Assembly (NCBI GenBank): GCA_009617715.1
Contig: VTFK01000046.1
Location: 682,001 to 746,000 of the forward strand
Direction of reading: 5' to 3'
Length of the DNA: 64,000 nt
DNA from: Plectrocnemia conspersa
Lineage: Eukaryota; Arthropoda; Insecta; Trichoptera; Polycentropodidae
Shown: piece by piece, positions 37,730 to 50,599 of the stretch
How the letters are laid out: every line of letters starts with the position of its first letter
Numbering within the stretch: position 1 is the stretch's first letter
Notes under the pieces: generated by a model
What the model saw: only the letters and a program-made list of their open reading frames with translations
Told to the model about the DNA's origin: nothing
Databases searched by the model: none
Program-made: the position numbers and the translations under genes

Positions 37730-38800
37730 TGTGTACTTACATGCCGAAAAGTATCGCGGATAAATACTTTGCTTTTTACATTTTTTTTATCTGTTTCTTT
37801 CATAATATTTTTCGTTGATCGGTAAATGTGAAAAAAAAACTTTATCACTGACAAGGACAACCGAGTCATTTGTCCGATTCTTTCATTATCCGCCTGCTAC
37901 CTGCTTGTATACAAACCGGGTATAGATTGTTTTCGACTATACAGATTTTATTTTGAATAAATAAATGTACAATATATTAAAAAAATGAATCTGAAAGTCT
38001 GAGAGTCCTGAGTTATGTTTTTTTTAATTCAAAATCTTTGTATTCCCGGATTGTCTTGGCACAGAATCCTTAATAACGTATCGATACTTTAAACATATAA
38101 ATACGATAACTTGTCTCGTACCGTCGGCATCATAAGATTCCCTATCGAATTCGACGGTTTACCGTTACATTCTAATTAGAATCCACTACTATTTGCCTAT
38201 CAGCCGTACACCGTGAGGGTGTTACCCTGCGCTTCTAAAGAAATATTTACCATTTTATTTTTATTATATAATAATGCTCTTTTCTTATAATAAATATCAA
38301 TATTTTATAGCTTTTGGAAACAACAATAGTAGGAACACATTTAATAATGACTATAATAATTATATTTATTTAAAAGATCGTTAAAATTCTGTGCAAAATT
38401 AAAAAAATCAGATACATAAGTAGCAAAATTATGGAATGAAGTTATTGGTATTGTAGGTTAATCAAATTAATTCATTTAACAATCCAGGACTGACGCCGAG
38501 CACCTAGAATTAAAAGTGGGAGTGGTGTCGCATGCAACGAAGAAAGATAAAGCATGCTATTTCGTGTAACGGTATTTCGTCCAGATGACATGAGAATCTT
38601 ATGAAGCGTACCGTCGTCGTATGATGATGCTTTGCTAAGCACACTATTTATTAATGACAACAACATTTGTTTAAAATAAGTACTTAAAGTATAGATTTCA
38701 GGTCAAAACAAAGCGTTTTATTTCATAATCTAACCTTCGTCTAGCATATTATTTGACATAAATAGCACACACACGTTGCAATAACAATCCAATCTTGTCC
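37730..38800. other. AT-rich DNA, possible intron of the gene ending at 38.86 kb
   Basis: No exon recognised. 38460-38666 is open on the minus strand without motif. Confidence 0.35.
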
Positions 38801-38809
38801 TTGTTTCAG

Positions 38810-38864
38810 CGACGGCTCGATCAGCACGAGGGTCGACAGCATGGCCGGCCAGGGACAGCTCTGA
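38810..38864 (+). CDS. Candidate 3' terminal coding exon (17 codons plus stop)
   Basis: The sequence CTTGTCCTTGTTTCAG (ending 38809) is a good splice acceptor. After one base completing a split codon, the frame reads DGSISTRVDSMAGQGQL and stops at TGA (38862-38864). Sixteen of seventeen codons end in G or C, in a window that is otherwise very A/T-rich, which is the usual mark of translated sequence. I do not recognise the protein; a short polar tail fits the C-terminus of a larger protein whose earlier exons lie outside or are unrecognised upstream. The following base is C, so the stop is TGA-C, a context known to allow some readthrough; see findings. Other frames are also open here, so the frame is not certain. 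Confidence 0.45.
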
Positions 38865-39165
38865 CATGAGGACACGGCGGAGACGCACCTGATGATGACA
38901 GCCTCTCCGTCGGCGGACCTCTGACCCCCAACCCCCAACCACCACTAGACGTGGAACAGCCACGAGCACATCTTCTGAGGACTCCTTCACCACGCTACCC
39001 CGACCACCACCACCACAACCATCACCGGCACGGTCGAGATACAAACGTCTCAGCTGTGATCATCATAAACATAGTGTATTATTGACGTTAGGGATGGGAT
39101 AAGATCGATACTATTTAAACCCACACCTCGGTACAGTAATAAAAAAGATTAACTATACCGACGTT
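38865..39165 (+). other. Candidate 3' UTR or overlapping coding sequence after the terminal exon
   Basis: 38865-39060 is very GC-rich. In the exon frame it stays open for 19 more codons to a second TGA (38922-38924). Another frame is open from 38870 to 39085 (71 codons) with a His-rich HHHHNHHRH run. An AATAAA at 39138-39143 followed by GTTGGTG could end the transcript near 39165. A much longer 3' UTR through the following AT-rich DNA is also possible. Confidence 0.35.
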
Positions 39166-39236
39166 GGTGACCAACATTCGATAAATATCAATTGAGTATT
39201 GAGACATCTATCCTATCTCTAATCGATATGTTGACT
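39088..39236. mobile_element. Possible small MITE with imperfect inverted ends
   Basis: GTTAGGGATGGGATAAGATC at the left is roughly matched in reverse by GATTAGAGATAGGATAGATG at the right (about 20 of 28 positions). No target duplication was identified; if real it would overlap the candidate polyadenylation signal. Confidence 0.3.
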
Positions 39237-39239
39237 ATT

Positions 39240-42060
39240 TTTACCAATTTATATGAAGAAATGTGAAAATGGCTACACATGTACGAAACTGTTCACAATA
39301 AGAGGCCATCGATCGCGAATAGGTTCAATATTTTTTGAGTTGGTGCGTATGAAATGTCGGATTTGATTTTTTTTATATTTTTTAAGTACTTGTGTTATAA
39401 CTTCCTGAATATGTAAATTTAAATTTTCATTAAATATATAAAACACTTTAAATCACAATTAAATAAAAATACACCGAATTAAAAATATATTTTATTAACT
39501 AATCTAAAATCAGAAACGTAAAAATATTTTAATTTCTATAATGTTACATATTCTCAAAAAACTTCTATTGTACTAAATTTTATTTAAATATCCATTAAAT
39601 AAAACCTAAGGGTTTTATATAAAAACTGACATTTCATATTGACTAACCTAATATGTTTATTATATTATATATGAAGATAGGCATAGGTTTATGATATTTT
39701 GATTATATAAATTACAAAAACCTAAGCTTATCATCCAATATATACACCAAAGTGCCCAAAATCTTAAAAAAAAACATTATATAAATCTATTGCGAAAGAG
39801 GTCTCTATTATTATGTTTTCTTAAGCCTATTTTTGTAAAATAATTAACTGTTTTCCCGATTATTTAACAATAATCGAAAGACTGGTTAAATCGTGACAGT
39901 ACTGAGCTAGCACGGAAAAAAACAGTTAATAATTGCAAAACCATGTTTTTTTTATTAATTAATTCCGTAACAAGCCTTCGCTCTTTCGGCGCGACTCTAG
40001 AGACATTTTTTGACAAGGTATATACATAATAAAAATAAATAAAAAAACTAAAGAGTCGCGTCGGGGCGTTTATTTATTTATTATTTTAATAAATAATATA
40101 ATGTTTCGTATGTCAAAGGCTGTATTCTCATTTTAAGAATTATAACGACTGATAAAAAAATTCATCTGCGACTTCAACATGAGGCAGCGTGGTTAAAGGT
40201 TTTTTTTTTAATTTATAAGTGATATATGTATATATAATTAAAATGTGAGTTATATATATACATATATCGGTCCTCGTTGAGCTTAAATACAGTGTTCGTG
40301 GCTGCAAATGAGTCGCACTTTAAAGTGGCGACAAAAAAAGACTTTTATATGGACTTTATAACAAATTAATAAAATAAATATATTTACATAAATAATCGCT
40401 TGAAAGCTTAGTGCACACGATGAATTAATTTAAGTAACATGTAATAATAAATAAACAGAAATAAATAATTTATATTATTATTATCAGAAGATTTTAAAAA
40501 TGAAACGATACGACTCGTATTAAAAAATATTTATATTTATAAAATGTATCCACTGAGTGGAAGAGAATTAAAATGTTGATATCAATTTTATATTGATTAT
40601 AATTAATGTTATTTTTGGTATTGTAATAATTGATACATATAATTGTTAGATGCGATTTTAATGAATTAATATATAAACGACGTGTTGTAGCGCCGCGACG
40701 CGCGGTTATAATTTAACTGTAACAGTTAAATCGAGCGAATATTGATTAATGTTAGTTCGTTGGACGTTTATTGTTTTTTTTTACATAAAGACCATTTTGT
40801 ACATAAAATTATATATTACATAATCGATGTGATGTAGTTTATTATTACTGTGATCGATAAATGCGATTTTAACGAACGAAACGTCCCCGTAGAGAGAAAA
40901 ATATATACATATATGACGATGAAATTCGCAATTAGTCAATTTCTGAATCATATCTTGTTTTATCGTATTTAAAAAATGCTCCGTATCCATCAATCTTTCT
41001 CCAAGGAACCAATTTCAGCGAAGAGCCTCCGTGTATATACACTCAGATTGCTAAATCCAAGTGATTTGCGAACGAATCTGTCTTTACGTTTTGCAAAAAA
41101 TATAAAAGACGTCTAATTTACCATTTCAACAATATCACAAACGATTTTATTCGATTTTAAAAGTAATTAAATTATATAAACGGTATAATATAAATATAAA
41201 TGATATAATAAAATTTGAGGATTTGATAGTATACATAAGCGAGTTTGTTATATATTATATTAAAAATATATAAATTATAAAGAAAAGACGAAATTAATAT
41301 TATTGTGAAAATTATTTATATAAAAAATGTGTACGTGTTATATTTATATGATATATTTAAAACCAAAAATACTATATATGTGTGTAGAATTGTTATATAA
41401 AATAGATTATGGAATTGTTTAACGGAAACGTTTTTTAAACGGTGCGCATAATCGTTTATTTTATTTTATTTTAATTTTAAGATTATGCAAACCAGTTTAA
41501 GAACTGTATATGTGAAAAGACGCACAATCCGACGAGTAAATAAATTATTAGTTAAAATATCAATATCCCATTAAAAAAAGACTTTCTAACGCATCAAGAC
41601 TGTAAAAACTCTTAATGCGTTAGAAATTACATAAATAAAAATAAGAAACGTTTCATTCGTATGCTTTTAATGTTTAATTAAAAAAAATATATATATATAT
41701 ATATAATTTTTTTTTTAAAAACGCATTTCGATGTAAAGTATTGTAATTTATATTTATTTTATAGTTATATTATATATGATATAATAATAAATATTTTTAC
41801 TTAAAAAATTTACATCTTAGTGCACATGACAATATTATGAATTAAATAAATAAAAAACACACTTATATATAATTAAAAAAACAACCTTATTTAATTCGTT
41901 ATTTTTTATATAGGATATATACGCACTGAATGTTGATAATTTTTTATACGTACATAATATTTAACTAACACCATTTTATGATTGTTTTTTTAATGTGCAA
42001 TATTTTTTTGCGAGTTTGATGTAACGGAACCAATATATTATATTTATATGTGTGTATGTG
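39240..42060. other. Very AT-rich DNA, possible long 3' UTR or intergenic
   Basis: Many AATAAA and TA runs. Small features: CpG-rich CGCCGCGACGCGCGG at 40691-40705, palindrome TTTAACTGTAACAGTTAAA at 40712-40730, and a 12-bp inverted repeat TTTCTAACGCAT/ATGCGTTAGAAA at 41583-41626. No gene recognised. Confidence 0.4.
41583..41626. repeat. Hairpin, perfect 12-bp stem
   Basis: TTTCTAACGCAT pairs with ATGCGTTAGAAA; after one mismatch AAGA/TCTT extends the stem, leaving a 10-base loop. Confidence 0.75.
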
Positions 42061-42077
42061 TAATATGTATTAATAAT

Positions 42078-42178
42078 AGGTTCTACTACTTGCAATTGCC
42101 AATTCTACTACTGACATCTTAATGTAATTTCATAATATCCTAAATTAAAATTGGCAATATGTAGTAGCAGTATAACCT
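42078..42178. mobile_element. Small MITE-like element, about 101 bp
   Basis: Left arm AGGTTCTACTACTTGCAATT then GCCAATT, and right arm in reverse AGGTTATACTGCTACTACAT then ATTGCCAATT, are inverted with small gaps. It could also fold as a long hairpin RNA. Confidence 0.5.
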
Positions 42179-42189
42179 GAATATATTGT

Positions 42190-42990
42190 TTACCATAAAG
42201 TATTCTATGAATGCTCGTTATTAAAATAAAAGTTTTGCGTGTATGCTCTAATGAAATTTTCAATCAATTATTTTTAAAATAATATGTTGAGTACTAGTCA
42301 TCGCGATTTTATAAGATTATATAATTAAACTTTATTTTTCACTGTGAGAATCTGATCTTATCTTAATCCTTAAACCTCAACGGCTGCATTTCGTCACGTC
42401 TAAAATAAAGCAAATGAAACATCTATTAAGCTATTGTGCTCCATTCTTAATTACCCTTTTCAGATATTTTTTCTGTAAAATAAAATCAGGATGTATAAAT
42501 TACATATTTTTTTAAGCTTTAAATCAAAGAAATATTAACCGTTTCAAACATAAAAAAACTAGACTTAAATATAATCAGTAATTATAAATTAAAATGTTTT
42601 AAGTTTCATCTTCAGTAGCAATAATTCCCGAGAAACCTTCACTTACTTCTTCAAAGTGCTACAATACAATAGTGTCTGAAGCATTTAGTAAATTAATTCA
42701 TTCGCTGTTACTCAGACATTTATTTAATATTATTTTACTGTTTCAATGTGATTAAATATTTTTTATCTAATACCAATGTACAAATCCACGTCATTTCATT
42801 TCTATTGAAGGTCAAGAATCATCCGTATAACGTCATTTCTAGCTTGCACTCAATCTGTGTTTTCATCTCTAGTAATAGGTCTTCCTATAACGTACCTGTT
42901 AGCCATAATACATTTAATTATAAAATCAACTTATGTAGTACCGATCTCACAGAATCCATGATTTCAAAATTTTCTAGTCCATTGGTACAC
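42190..42990. other. AT-rich DNA, nothing recognised
   Basis: The open frame 42748-43002 has no motif. Confidence 0.45.
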
Positions 42991-43000
42991 TTTACGTTGT

Positions 43001-43315
43001 GACAGACATGCACCATCATACTGAACCTTCGTTACTCGATAAATTTAAATGTGCTTTACAATTTCATGTATGCACGTATATTTTAAGCTACTGATCTTTC
43101 TTTATTTGTCATGCCTGATTGGTACTGCACGTGGCTGTAGAGACAGACATGCATCACCATACTGAACCTTCGTTATTCGAACAATTTTAATGTGTTTTAC
43201 AAAAATGCTAGTAAAAAACAAATGATAGAGCCCTACTTCGTGTTGATGTGACGGCTATTTTAAACTGATGCTCTTTTTTATTTTTTCCATGCCTGATTTT
43301 TACTACCATCTGGCT
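43001..43315 (+). repeat. Diverged tandem duplication, start-to-start 141 bp
   Basis: Unit 1 from 43001 and unit 2 from 43142 both begin GACAGACATGCA and contain ATACTGAACCTTCGTTA, ATGCCTGATT and end at TGGCT. Unit 2 is longer (about 174 bp) because of an insertion near GCTAGTAAAAAACAAATG. Confidence 0.8.
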
Positions 43316-43319
43316 ACTC

Positions 43320-46300
43320 TTCTATAAATAGCACTGCTGCTTATTTATAATACGGGTGTTTTATCGCACTTTTTATTTGGCCCTTTCTTGTATATTCACG
43401 TCATCTGAAATACCTAATATAATTTAGTAAAATAATATTTTTAACTCAATAGAACTATTTGATAAAAATTAATTTAAAATTATGTAAATCTATAATTTAT
43501 TAGAAAGATATTTTAGCCGAAATAAAATTCACAGTTTAATTTAAAAACACTGTTTTTTGTGCAGCACATTTTGCAATGAAATATGTATAGTGTGTACTCT
43601 TAAGTGATAGTTGAGTGAAAATTAGTAAGAAAAGTGAAAATTATCCCAAAATATTACAGGAAATAACTCGTGTTTTCATCTCTATTCAAACATTCTGCCA
43701 CAATTAAAAAATATAATTCTTTATATCCCGATATGTATAGAAATAAAAATAGATAAATAGATAAGAATAAATGTCAGGCATCGTGTTTCGTACATTTTTA
43801 ATTGATTCTTGTGACATTTAATTTAAAAAAACTAATTAAAAATATAAAGTATCTATTTTTAATAAATGTTGCTCTTGTAAAGATGCTGTATTACATCGGA
43901 AAATTCATTGTGCTTTTGGATAAAAGCAGCTATTAATTTGGCTTAATTTATTTTTTTATGGCTTTTAATGTATTTTTGTCGGATAATTTCGTCTTCGAAT
44001 AATACTTAATTTACAATTTTTTTGCTCCTGTATTGTGAAAATCCATCGCATTAAAATATGAATGAATATGAAACATTCATAAAATTATATTTGTTATTAT
44101 ATAAAACTTAGTTTTATACAACGGATGATTATAACTAGATTTTTAATAGATTATCAAATGAAAAATTATTTTTTAGATAAAATAATTAAATCATCATATC
44201 TAGGATCATTTCTAACAATCTAAATAAAAATCTCATACATGTGTACCACAATTATATAAAAATTAAACAGGTCATATTAAAAATAGCGCGTCTACAGCTA
44301 AGCTTCCATACAATTGATTGTCAATTGTTAAAATTCTAATCACTCATAATATTAAAAGAAAAATCTATGACGTGGCATAATAAAGCACAGAACCCTATTT
44401 TTTTTTATTTTTTAAACAAATATTTATTGAGCAGTTATTTAAGAATATGCTTTTATAAGACTAGTAAATTTTAATTAATAAACGCGATGACTTTCACTCA
44501 ACACAATGTAAAATTCATATCATATAATAGCGAATCGATTCGATCGTTGTTACAAGATTGTTAAATTTAATTTACAACTTATCATAACGTAAATAAAACA
44601 CGCAAATACAAATGTACAGCTTTATACAGATTCCGCCGAAGAGAAAACATCTGTTAAAAGCTCCCGGCGAGCTTTGCCAAAAATATAATATATTACACGT
44701 TTAACAAGGCAACTTGTCAACGCTTTGACAACACGATATTAGGCAGACTGTTTTTTATATCCTTTTCAACCGATTCGAACATTAATTAGCTTTCTTTTAC
44801 TAAATATATATAAAATAATATGCCGCTTTGTAAATATATATTTTTAAACACACAAAAAAGTAATTTTCACTCTATATAAAAAATACAGAAATGAGCTTAA
44901 TATTCTATCGTACGTGAAAGATTTTTGAAAATTTACATATACTGCGAAAATTGACACCACTACTATATAGTATATAAAAATAAAATATAAAATATCGACT
45001 CAACGCCAGTAAATGTCGTAAGAAAGTTTGTTTTAATTAAACATGTAAATATATAAATGTGTATATGAGAACAATGGATATTTTATTTTTTTTAAATAAA
45101 GAAAATCTTATGTGTCTATGTAAGGTAAAGTATGCTTTCCCGTAGACTGACTTTTAAAATATATATTCGTACATCTATGTATCAAACTAAATAACGCGTT
45201 AGATATAATTGTCCAAATATATAGGGTGGAAAAGTGTATATTAACATTATTTATTAATCTCGAATCAGAAAAATACGTAATGTAATATATCTTTATTTAT
45301 TTTCTATTAATATAGAAACATAATTGTTTAATAATATTATAATAATTTACGAGGAACTTAATTGGCTTCTAAATGGACTTCATAAATTAATGCAAGCATT
45401 ATTCAAATTAATATTTGAGAACTTCAGCATTGATATTTATTTCATATTGTCAATGAGATAATTTAAATGAAAAGTTATGATTAATTCAATGGTATTTTTT
45501 ATTTATTTAATATTTAATTTTTTCCCTACTTAATATATATTAACATCGAAATATATCATGAATTTTGTAGTACATTCTGTATATCTCAATGTTTTTTTAT
45601 TTAAATCTATGTTGATTTTTAGCTGTATCCTATTGAAGTATATTTAATTTGAAGTACATTTTGCCTCTAAAAGTTTGTTTTATAATGACGGTTAAGATCC
45701 TCCAATGATTAATCTGGTTCTATTATGTTTTTTTATGTATAAGATATTTTTTTATTCAAAACAATAATCATTGTAACATTGATTCCAATATAAAAAAACG
45801 ATGAGATTAAAAATTAAATAGATATATTTTTTTCCACCTTACAAAATATACAGGGCTACCATATTTGCTATTTTTAAAGAAATTTATTATCTATGTAATT
45901 TTATTTAATTACTAATGCTTTGAAAATTGTGCAAAATTCGAAAAAATACGATTAAAAATAATTTATAATTAATAAAAAAATACGTTGCAGCATTAAATTT
46001 GTTTAATATATCAAAAGAGCAATGTCAACTCCTTTTTTTGTTGTATTATTATATATTTTTTATTGAATTATTAGCACAAATGGTAGCCTTATATATAAAT
46101 ATATGTATGTAAACGTGTAGTTATAGAAGTGATGATTAAGATAATTAAGGACAATTTACATTGACTATGATAGATAACGAATCTAGACCGACTTGATGGC
46201 GATACATATATTGTAATATGTATTTTAGATGTGTGGTGATAGATTTTTAACATATAAATTAATAAATAAATATTATTGTTAACCAATGATTTTTATTTTG

Positions 46301-47460
46301 TATACATACATACATGACGCGTTTCGTTGTTTAGGATTATTAATATCTCCATGACATGATGACGACCTTCCCTTTGTAATAATTGTGGTGATTATTAAGA
46401 GCAATAAGCGATTTGATCATGTGATGCGAAAATAATTTATCACTTTTATAATATAATATAATATATGTAATGTATTTGATTTTGGTTTTGAATTAAAAAA
46501 AACGTTTGACGAAACGTAATATCCTCGATCATAGTGAGATTAGTTGTTATGACATGCTTTATTGTATAATATTTTAAAAATCGCAATAAATTGTTTATTT
46601 GTTGTTGAGCGTTGAAGATGTTTAATGTCGGTGTTGTAAAGAAAGTTTTTATTTTCTTTTAATTAAATTGTATGATATTATATTATAATATAAGGCGAGT
46701 CATGTTGCGTCTGCTAATCTGAGGGAGATGGAGAAAAAAATGATTTATTGCCGATTGTTACGACAGACGTTAAAGTTATTGATATGTTTTGGTAATTCGA
46801 GAGGAAAAACAGCCCCGTTATGTAATTACGTGTGTGTATGTGTGTCTGTGCTTTTCCACTCAGCAGTTGCCAACCTGAGGTAATATATTTTGTCAATTGA
46901 GTTTGCGATTAAAAAATAATATTGGAAATGTTCGCAACCGCTGAGCGAGCAAAAGCACGTATGAACATTATAACGATAAGTTTGCAAATATTGATTTATT
47001 CGTACCAAAGGCTGGTGAATCCTTTCCACTTTAATGATTGTAACCGAATTGAGTTATTATTGTGGTGTTAAATGATAATGATAAAATTTAGAATAAAATG
47101 CTGTACAGAAAAATTAAACATGTGTTTGATTTCATTCCTTCTACGATTGTCCAAATTTAGGCAACTCAAAGTCAACAACCAAATGAAAAAGAGTAGGATT
47201 ATTTTTGTATATGTTAATGTTAAATTATATTTTAAGTTTAAAAAGTTCAGATTGATTGAGTCAGAAATTGAATAGTTGAAGCTATTGGCATACAACAAAA
47301 ACTTAAAATGGCTAATCAATGTCAGTTGGAACTACACTCATCCTTTGATTCACGCGGTAGATTTCCAAAAAATATTGCATGAATCAAAACCGTGTATATA
47401 AAGACATAAAATAAAAATTTCATCGAATAGTATTCACGTGTATTTTTTAACGTTATTAAA
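43320..47460. other. AT-rich DNA, no gene recognised
   Basis: A slightly GC-richer patch at 44560-44740 includes AAAGCTCCCGGCGAGCTTTG. Inverted TTTGATTCA/TGAATCAAA at about 47344-47390. Many short open frames without motifs. Confidence 0.45.
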
Positions 47461-47479
47461 CTTATAAGATATTATCTTC

Positions 47480-47578
47480 AGCGATACGGGTGCACTCCAA
47501 AAAAAGGCAATTTAAAATCTACTGCATTGGCAGTGTGAGAGGTTCCAGATGTAGGTCAAGTGCAAGAAGTGTGAGTAA
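47480..47578 (+). pseudogene. Decayed C2H2 zinc-finger relic, lola/BTB type (tentative)
   Basis: Reading across one small deletion gives RYGCTPKKGNLKS, then LHWQCERFQM, a stop (47552-47554), and VKCKKCE. Fingers of alternative lola-type exons commonly read ..Y..KGNL.RH..W.CGKEP.F.CP.C.Y, so the order K-K-G-N-L, W-x-C-E, F-Q and a CxxC pair fits well. The first CxxC, the central His (lost at the 2-bp deletion near 47520) and the end are damaged. No intact finger remains. Lola-type proteins are BTB transcription factors with isoform-specific C-terminal fingers. The match is by eye and could be chance. Confidence 0.35.
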
Positions 47579-47579
47579 A

Positions 47580-48330
47580 CCATTATTCAATGCGTTTATA
47601 CATCGCATCGAACCAAATATGTTATTTTTGAGTATTTTTAACAAAAAAAATGTTTTTTTTAACCACGTAAATCAAATGATAAGTATATGTGTAACTCCGT
47701 TATATTAACAATTTGAGCGATATCGCCGTACATATACGGCGGTCGATCTTTTACTGCTTTGATGTACTCCAGATAGTTATATATTTACATATTTAACTAA
47801 AGAAATTATAAATAAAAAGCATTATACATATATAAAATATATTTTTTAATTTTAATCAATATAAATGATGTATATAAAAAAGAATATCGATAAATTAAAG
47901 AGTACTAAATAAATAAGCATCAGGAATAATATTTTATATTAATTTTATAAATAATATTGAGAGCTCCTGAAATGATATAAAAATTCACAAAAGCCGAATA
48001 ATATACAAAATATAAAAAAAGTGGTAAAAGAAATTATTAAAACATACTAATACAAAAAAGTATTAATATAAATCAAAGCAATGAAACGTTGAGAATCACC
48101 GATTTTTTTTCTATTATTGACTATAATAATAATAAATAAATTACAACAGAAATAATTATAACTCGCTCCTCAAAGATTTAAAGATCTTTTAAATTATATT
48201 AAAGATCTTCCAAAGTGTCAGTGATAATATTTGTCTTTTTTAAAACACAAATTTATGTTTTGCGTAAGACAGAAACTTCTAATAATATTAATTATTGGGG
48301 TTTTTAATAATGCACATGCATAGCACAATA
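47580..48330. other. Very AT-rich DNA; short GC palindrome at 47.72 kb
   Basis: CGCCGTACATATACGGCG at 47724-47741 is a short inverted repeat; TATCGCCGTACA recurs at 49430-49441. Otherwise nothing. Confidence 0.45.
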
Positions 48331-48335
48331 TGTAT

Positions 48336-48395
48336 CCGTGAGATCAGAAAAAACTATGAAAACCTAATCTATGATGATCTATAAGAACGATCTCC
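48336..48395 (+). repeat. Repeat family R7, copy 2
   Basis: CCGTGAGATCAGAAAAAACT followed by GAAAACCTAATCTATGATGA and GATCTCC matches 3217-3272. Confidence 0.55.
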
Positions 48396-48399
48396 TAGA

Positions 48400-50340
48400 C
48401 ACTATAAATATTAAAAAAAAATGCGTAATGAAAAATTCGGACTAGTAAGTTCTGTGCAGATCATAAAAAGATATGAAGATTCTCGATTTTGGAAGCAGAA
48501 AATAAATAAGGAAATGAAAAATTAATTCGTTAGTTAATTGGCTAATATGAAAAATTAATACAAAAGTTCTAATTTCGTAGAATTCACTGCTAATACTAAT
48601 AATATTGCTGATGGATAATCTATGAACTAACTTGAGAAGAATTTGTCTTTGCCTTGAATCAAAATTTGATGCTTTTTTATAAAAAAATATTACAAAATTA
48701 AATGCCGCTTTACAAGCCGCTCAAAATTAGGGTGTTAATTTTATTCACGATTGGTTGCTGTTTTTTATGTAAATATATATTTAAAAACACTAAAACTTTT
48801 GAAATAACCGCTCTAAACCTAAGATTTTTGATTACCGTAAAACAAGTTAATAAATACATCAATCAGATGTTTCTAAACTTAAACATACAAAAAAATGTTT
48901 TATACTATAGAAAAAAATGATGACAAGGCCTTGCCTCTTGGTTGAGAAACACCGATATAGTATATGCAATATGTACATATTACTTAATTCTGGTTGAAAT
49001 ATGAACGCCCTAGTGATCCAGTTTCCGTTCACTGCAGCTCCTCGTATCAGGGCTAGAATCTGCATATATTTAAATTCGTATTTTATTGCACGTCGCCGCT
49101 GAAAGTGGTCAAAGAGAGAGAGAAGGGGATGAATATGCATGCATAACTCAAAGTTAGGGCGGGTACAAAGTGAAAAACTGGGAGTGTAACCGAAAAAAAT
49201 AAAACCATTTAACGTTTCATAGCGTGTCCGTAAACAATATTCGATGGTGTTGCCCATTTGCAAATTAATTCTGTACATAGTTATGACAGTGAGAAAAATT
49301 TAACGCGTCATTGTTAAAAATACAAAAGCATATTTTAAATTGAAAATAACAAAATATATATGTGCGATGCCTAAATATTACACGCGTTTATTTTACTAAT
49401 TACATTTTTTTACATAAACAGTCTGAAATATCGCCGTACAATCTGCGCAATATGTATATGCTTAAATCTCGTAGTAACAGTACATCATCTTAATCATATC
49501 GAAGATTAAGTTGCACTCTTAGATTTTTGGACGACTACATAACTGAACCAGAAAGGACGGTAGAAGTGGCTGTTTTCTCAAGTTTTGAACGATCGTTTCG
49601 ATCGATACGATCGGGGAAAGGGGGGAGATCAACTAGTCGTCGATCCCATCAATCTAGATGATTTTTAACAGAACAAGAATTTTAGTTTTTTCTATTTTTG
49701 TATTATCTTATTAGACTTTCTAGCTATTTTAACGATGCATAAACTCAGCAACAAAAAAAATGAACCTGTTTGAATTGAAAAAATTGAGTTATCTTTAAGA
49801 GTTCAAAATCTTTTGTTCTTTGCTCTGTACCGTTTTAGAATTAATTCATTTATACCGCAGAGTTCTGGCTTATATACCGCAGAAAAATATGCTGACAAAA
49901 ACTCCGATTCTTAATAAATATGAGGGACACAAATCTATTAATATATTTCACTATTTACCAAGCTTTCAACACCTAATTTCATTTCTTTTAAACAATATTA
50001 CAAGCTAAATTTAAAAAATTTTGATAAAATCATGATATACATACATTTCAATGAATTTTTTTCCCCTTTAGCTAAAATGTCACTAATTTTACATTAACTA
50101 AAATAGTTTAAAAAAATCTTCTTCTTTGTGTCTCTATGTAATAAACACATTTCAATCTGAATCCCATTTTTATTACTCACATTCCGTTACCATCTGTCAA
50201 CCTTCCTACGCATATTCATCAATCCCTAGCTTATCTTAAATGTCTTGCTAATATTTACTATTTTTTGTGAGACGAAAAAATATCATAATAATATTTAAAA
50301 GTAATTTTTCAAACCATATACGTGTAGCTAAATTTTAAAT
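48400..50340. other. AT-rich DNA with an island at 49.0-49.26 kb
   Basis: The minus strand is open for 139 codons (49278-48859) across the island, the second longest frame in the window, but it shows no domain and begins and ends in AT-rich DNA. A GC-richer patch at 49540-49660 is dense in CGATCG. No gene called. Confidence 0.4.
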
Positions 50341-50345
50341 ATATA

Positions 50346-50396
50346 TCAGGAAAATCTATAAAAACCTAATCTGTGATGATCAGTAATATTGATCTC
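50346..50396 (+). repeat. Repeat family R7, copy 3 (partial)
   Basis: AAAATCTATAAAAACCTAAT then CTGTGATGATC and GATCTCC. Confidence 0.5.
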
Positions 50397-50599
50397 CTTT
50401 TCTTATATATTTAAAAATCGACTAAAACGAAAGAATCATTAAATCATAAAACATCTGATTTAATTAAAGTTTTAGTTCTTAAAATGGAACCGAAACATTC
50501 TAATTCTCTCATATAAAAAAACACCATATGCATCTGAGTGATATTTATTTATTGTCTCTCAATTAAAAATGACTATAAACGGCATTTCAGCTTTTTTTA

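Noticed and set aside
38730..39044. Minus-strand open frame of about 104 codons opposite the candidate terminal exon
   Set aside because: It is low-complexity (Gly/Val/Arg-rich) and runs into the AT-rich presumed intron; the plus-strand frame with a splice acceptor and GC-ending codons explains the GC content better.
48859..49278. 139-codon minus-strand open frame
   Set aside because: No recognisable domain, start or splice context; the GC-richer core lowers stop frequency in all frames.
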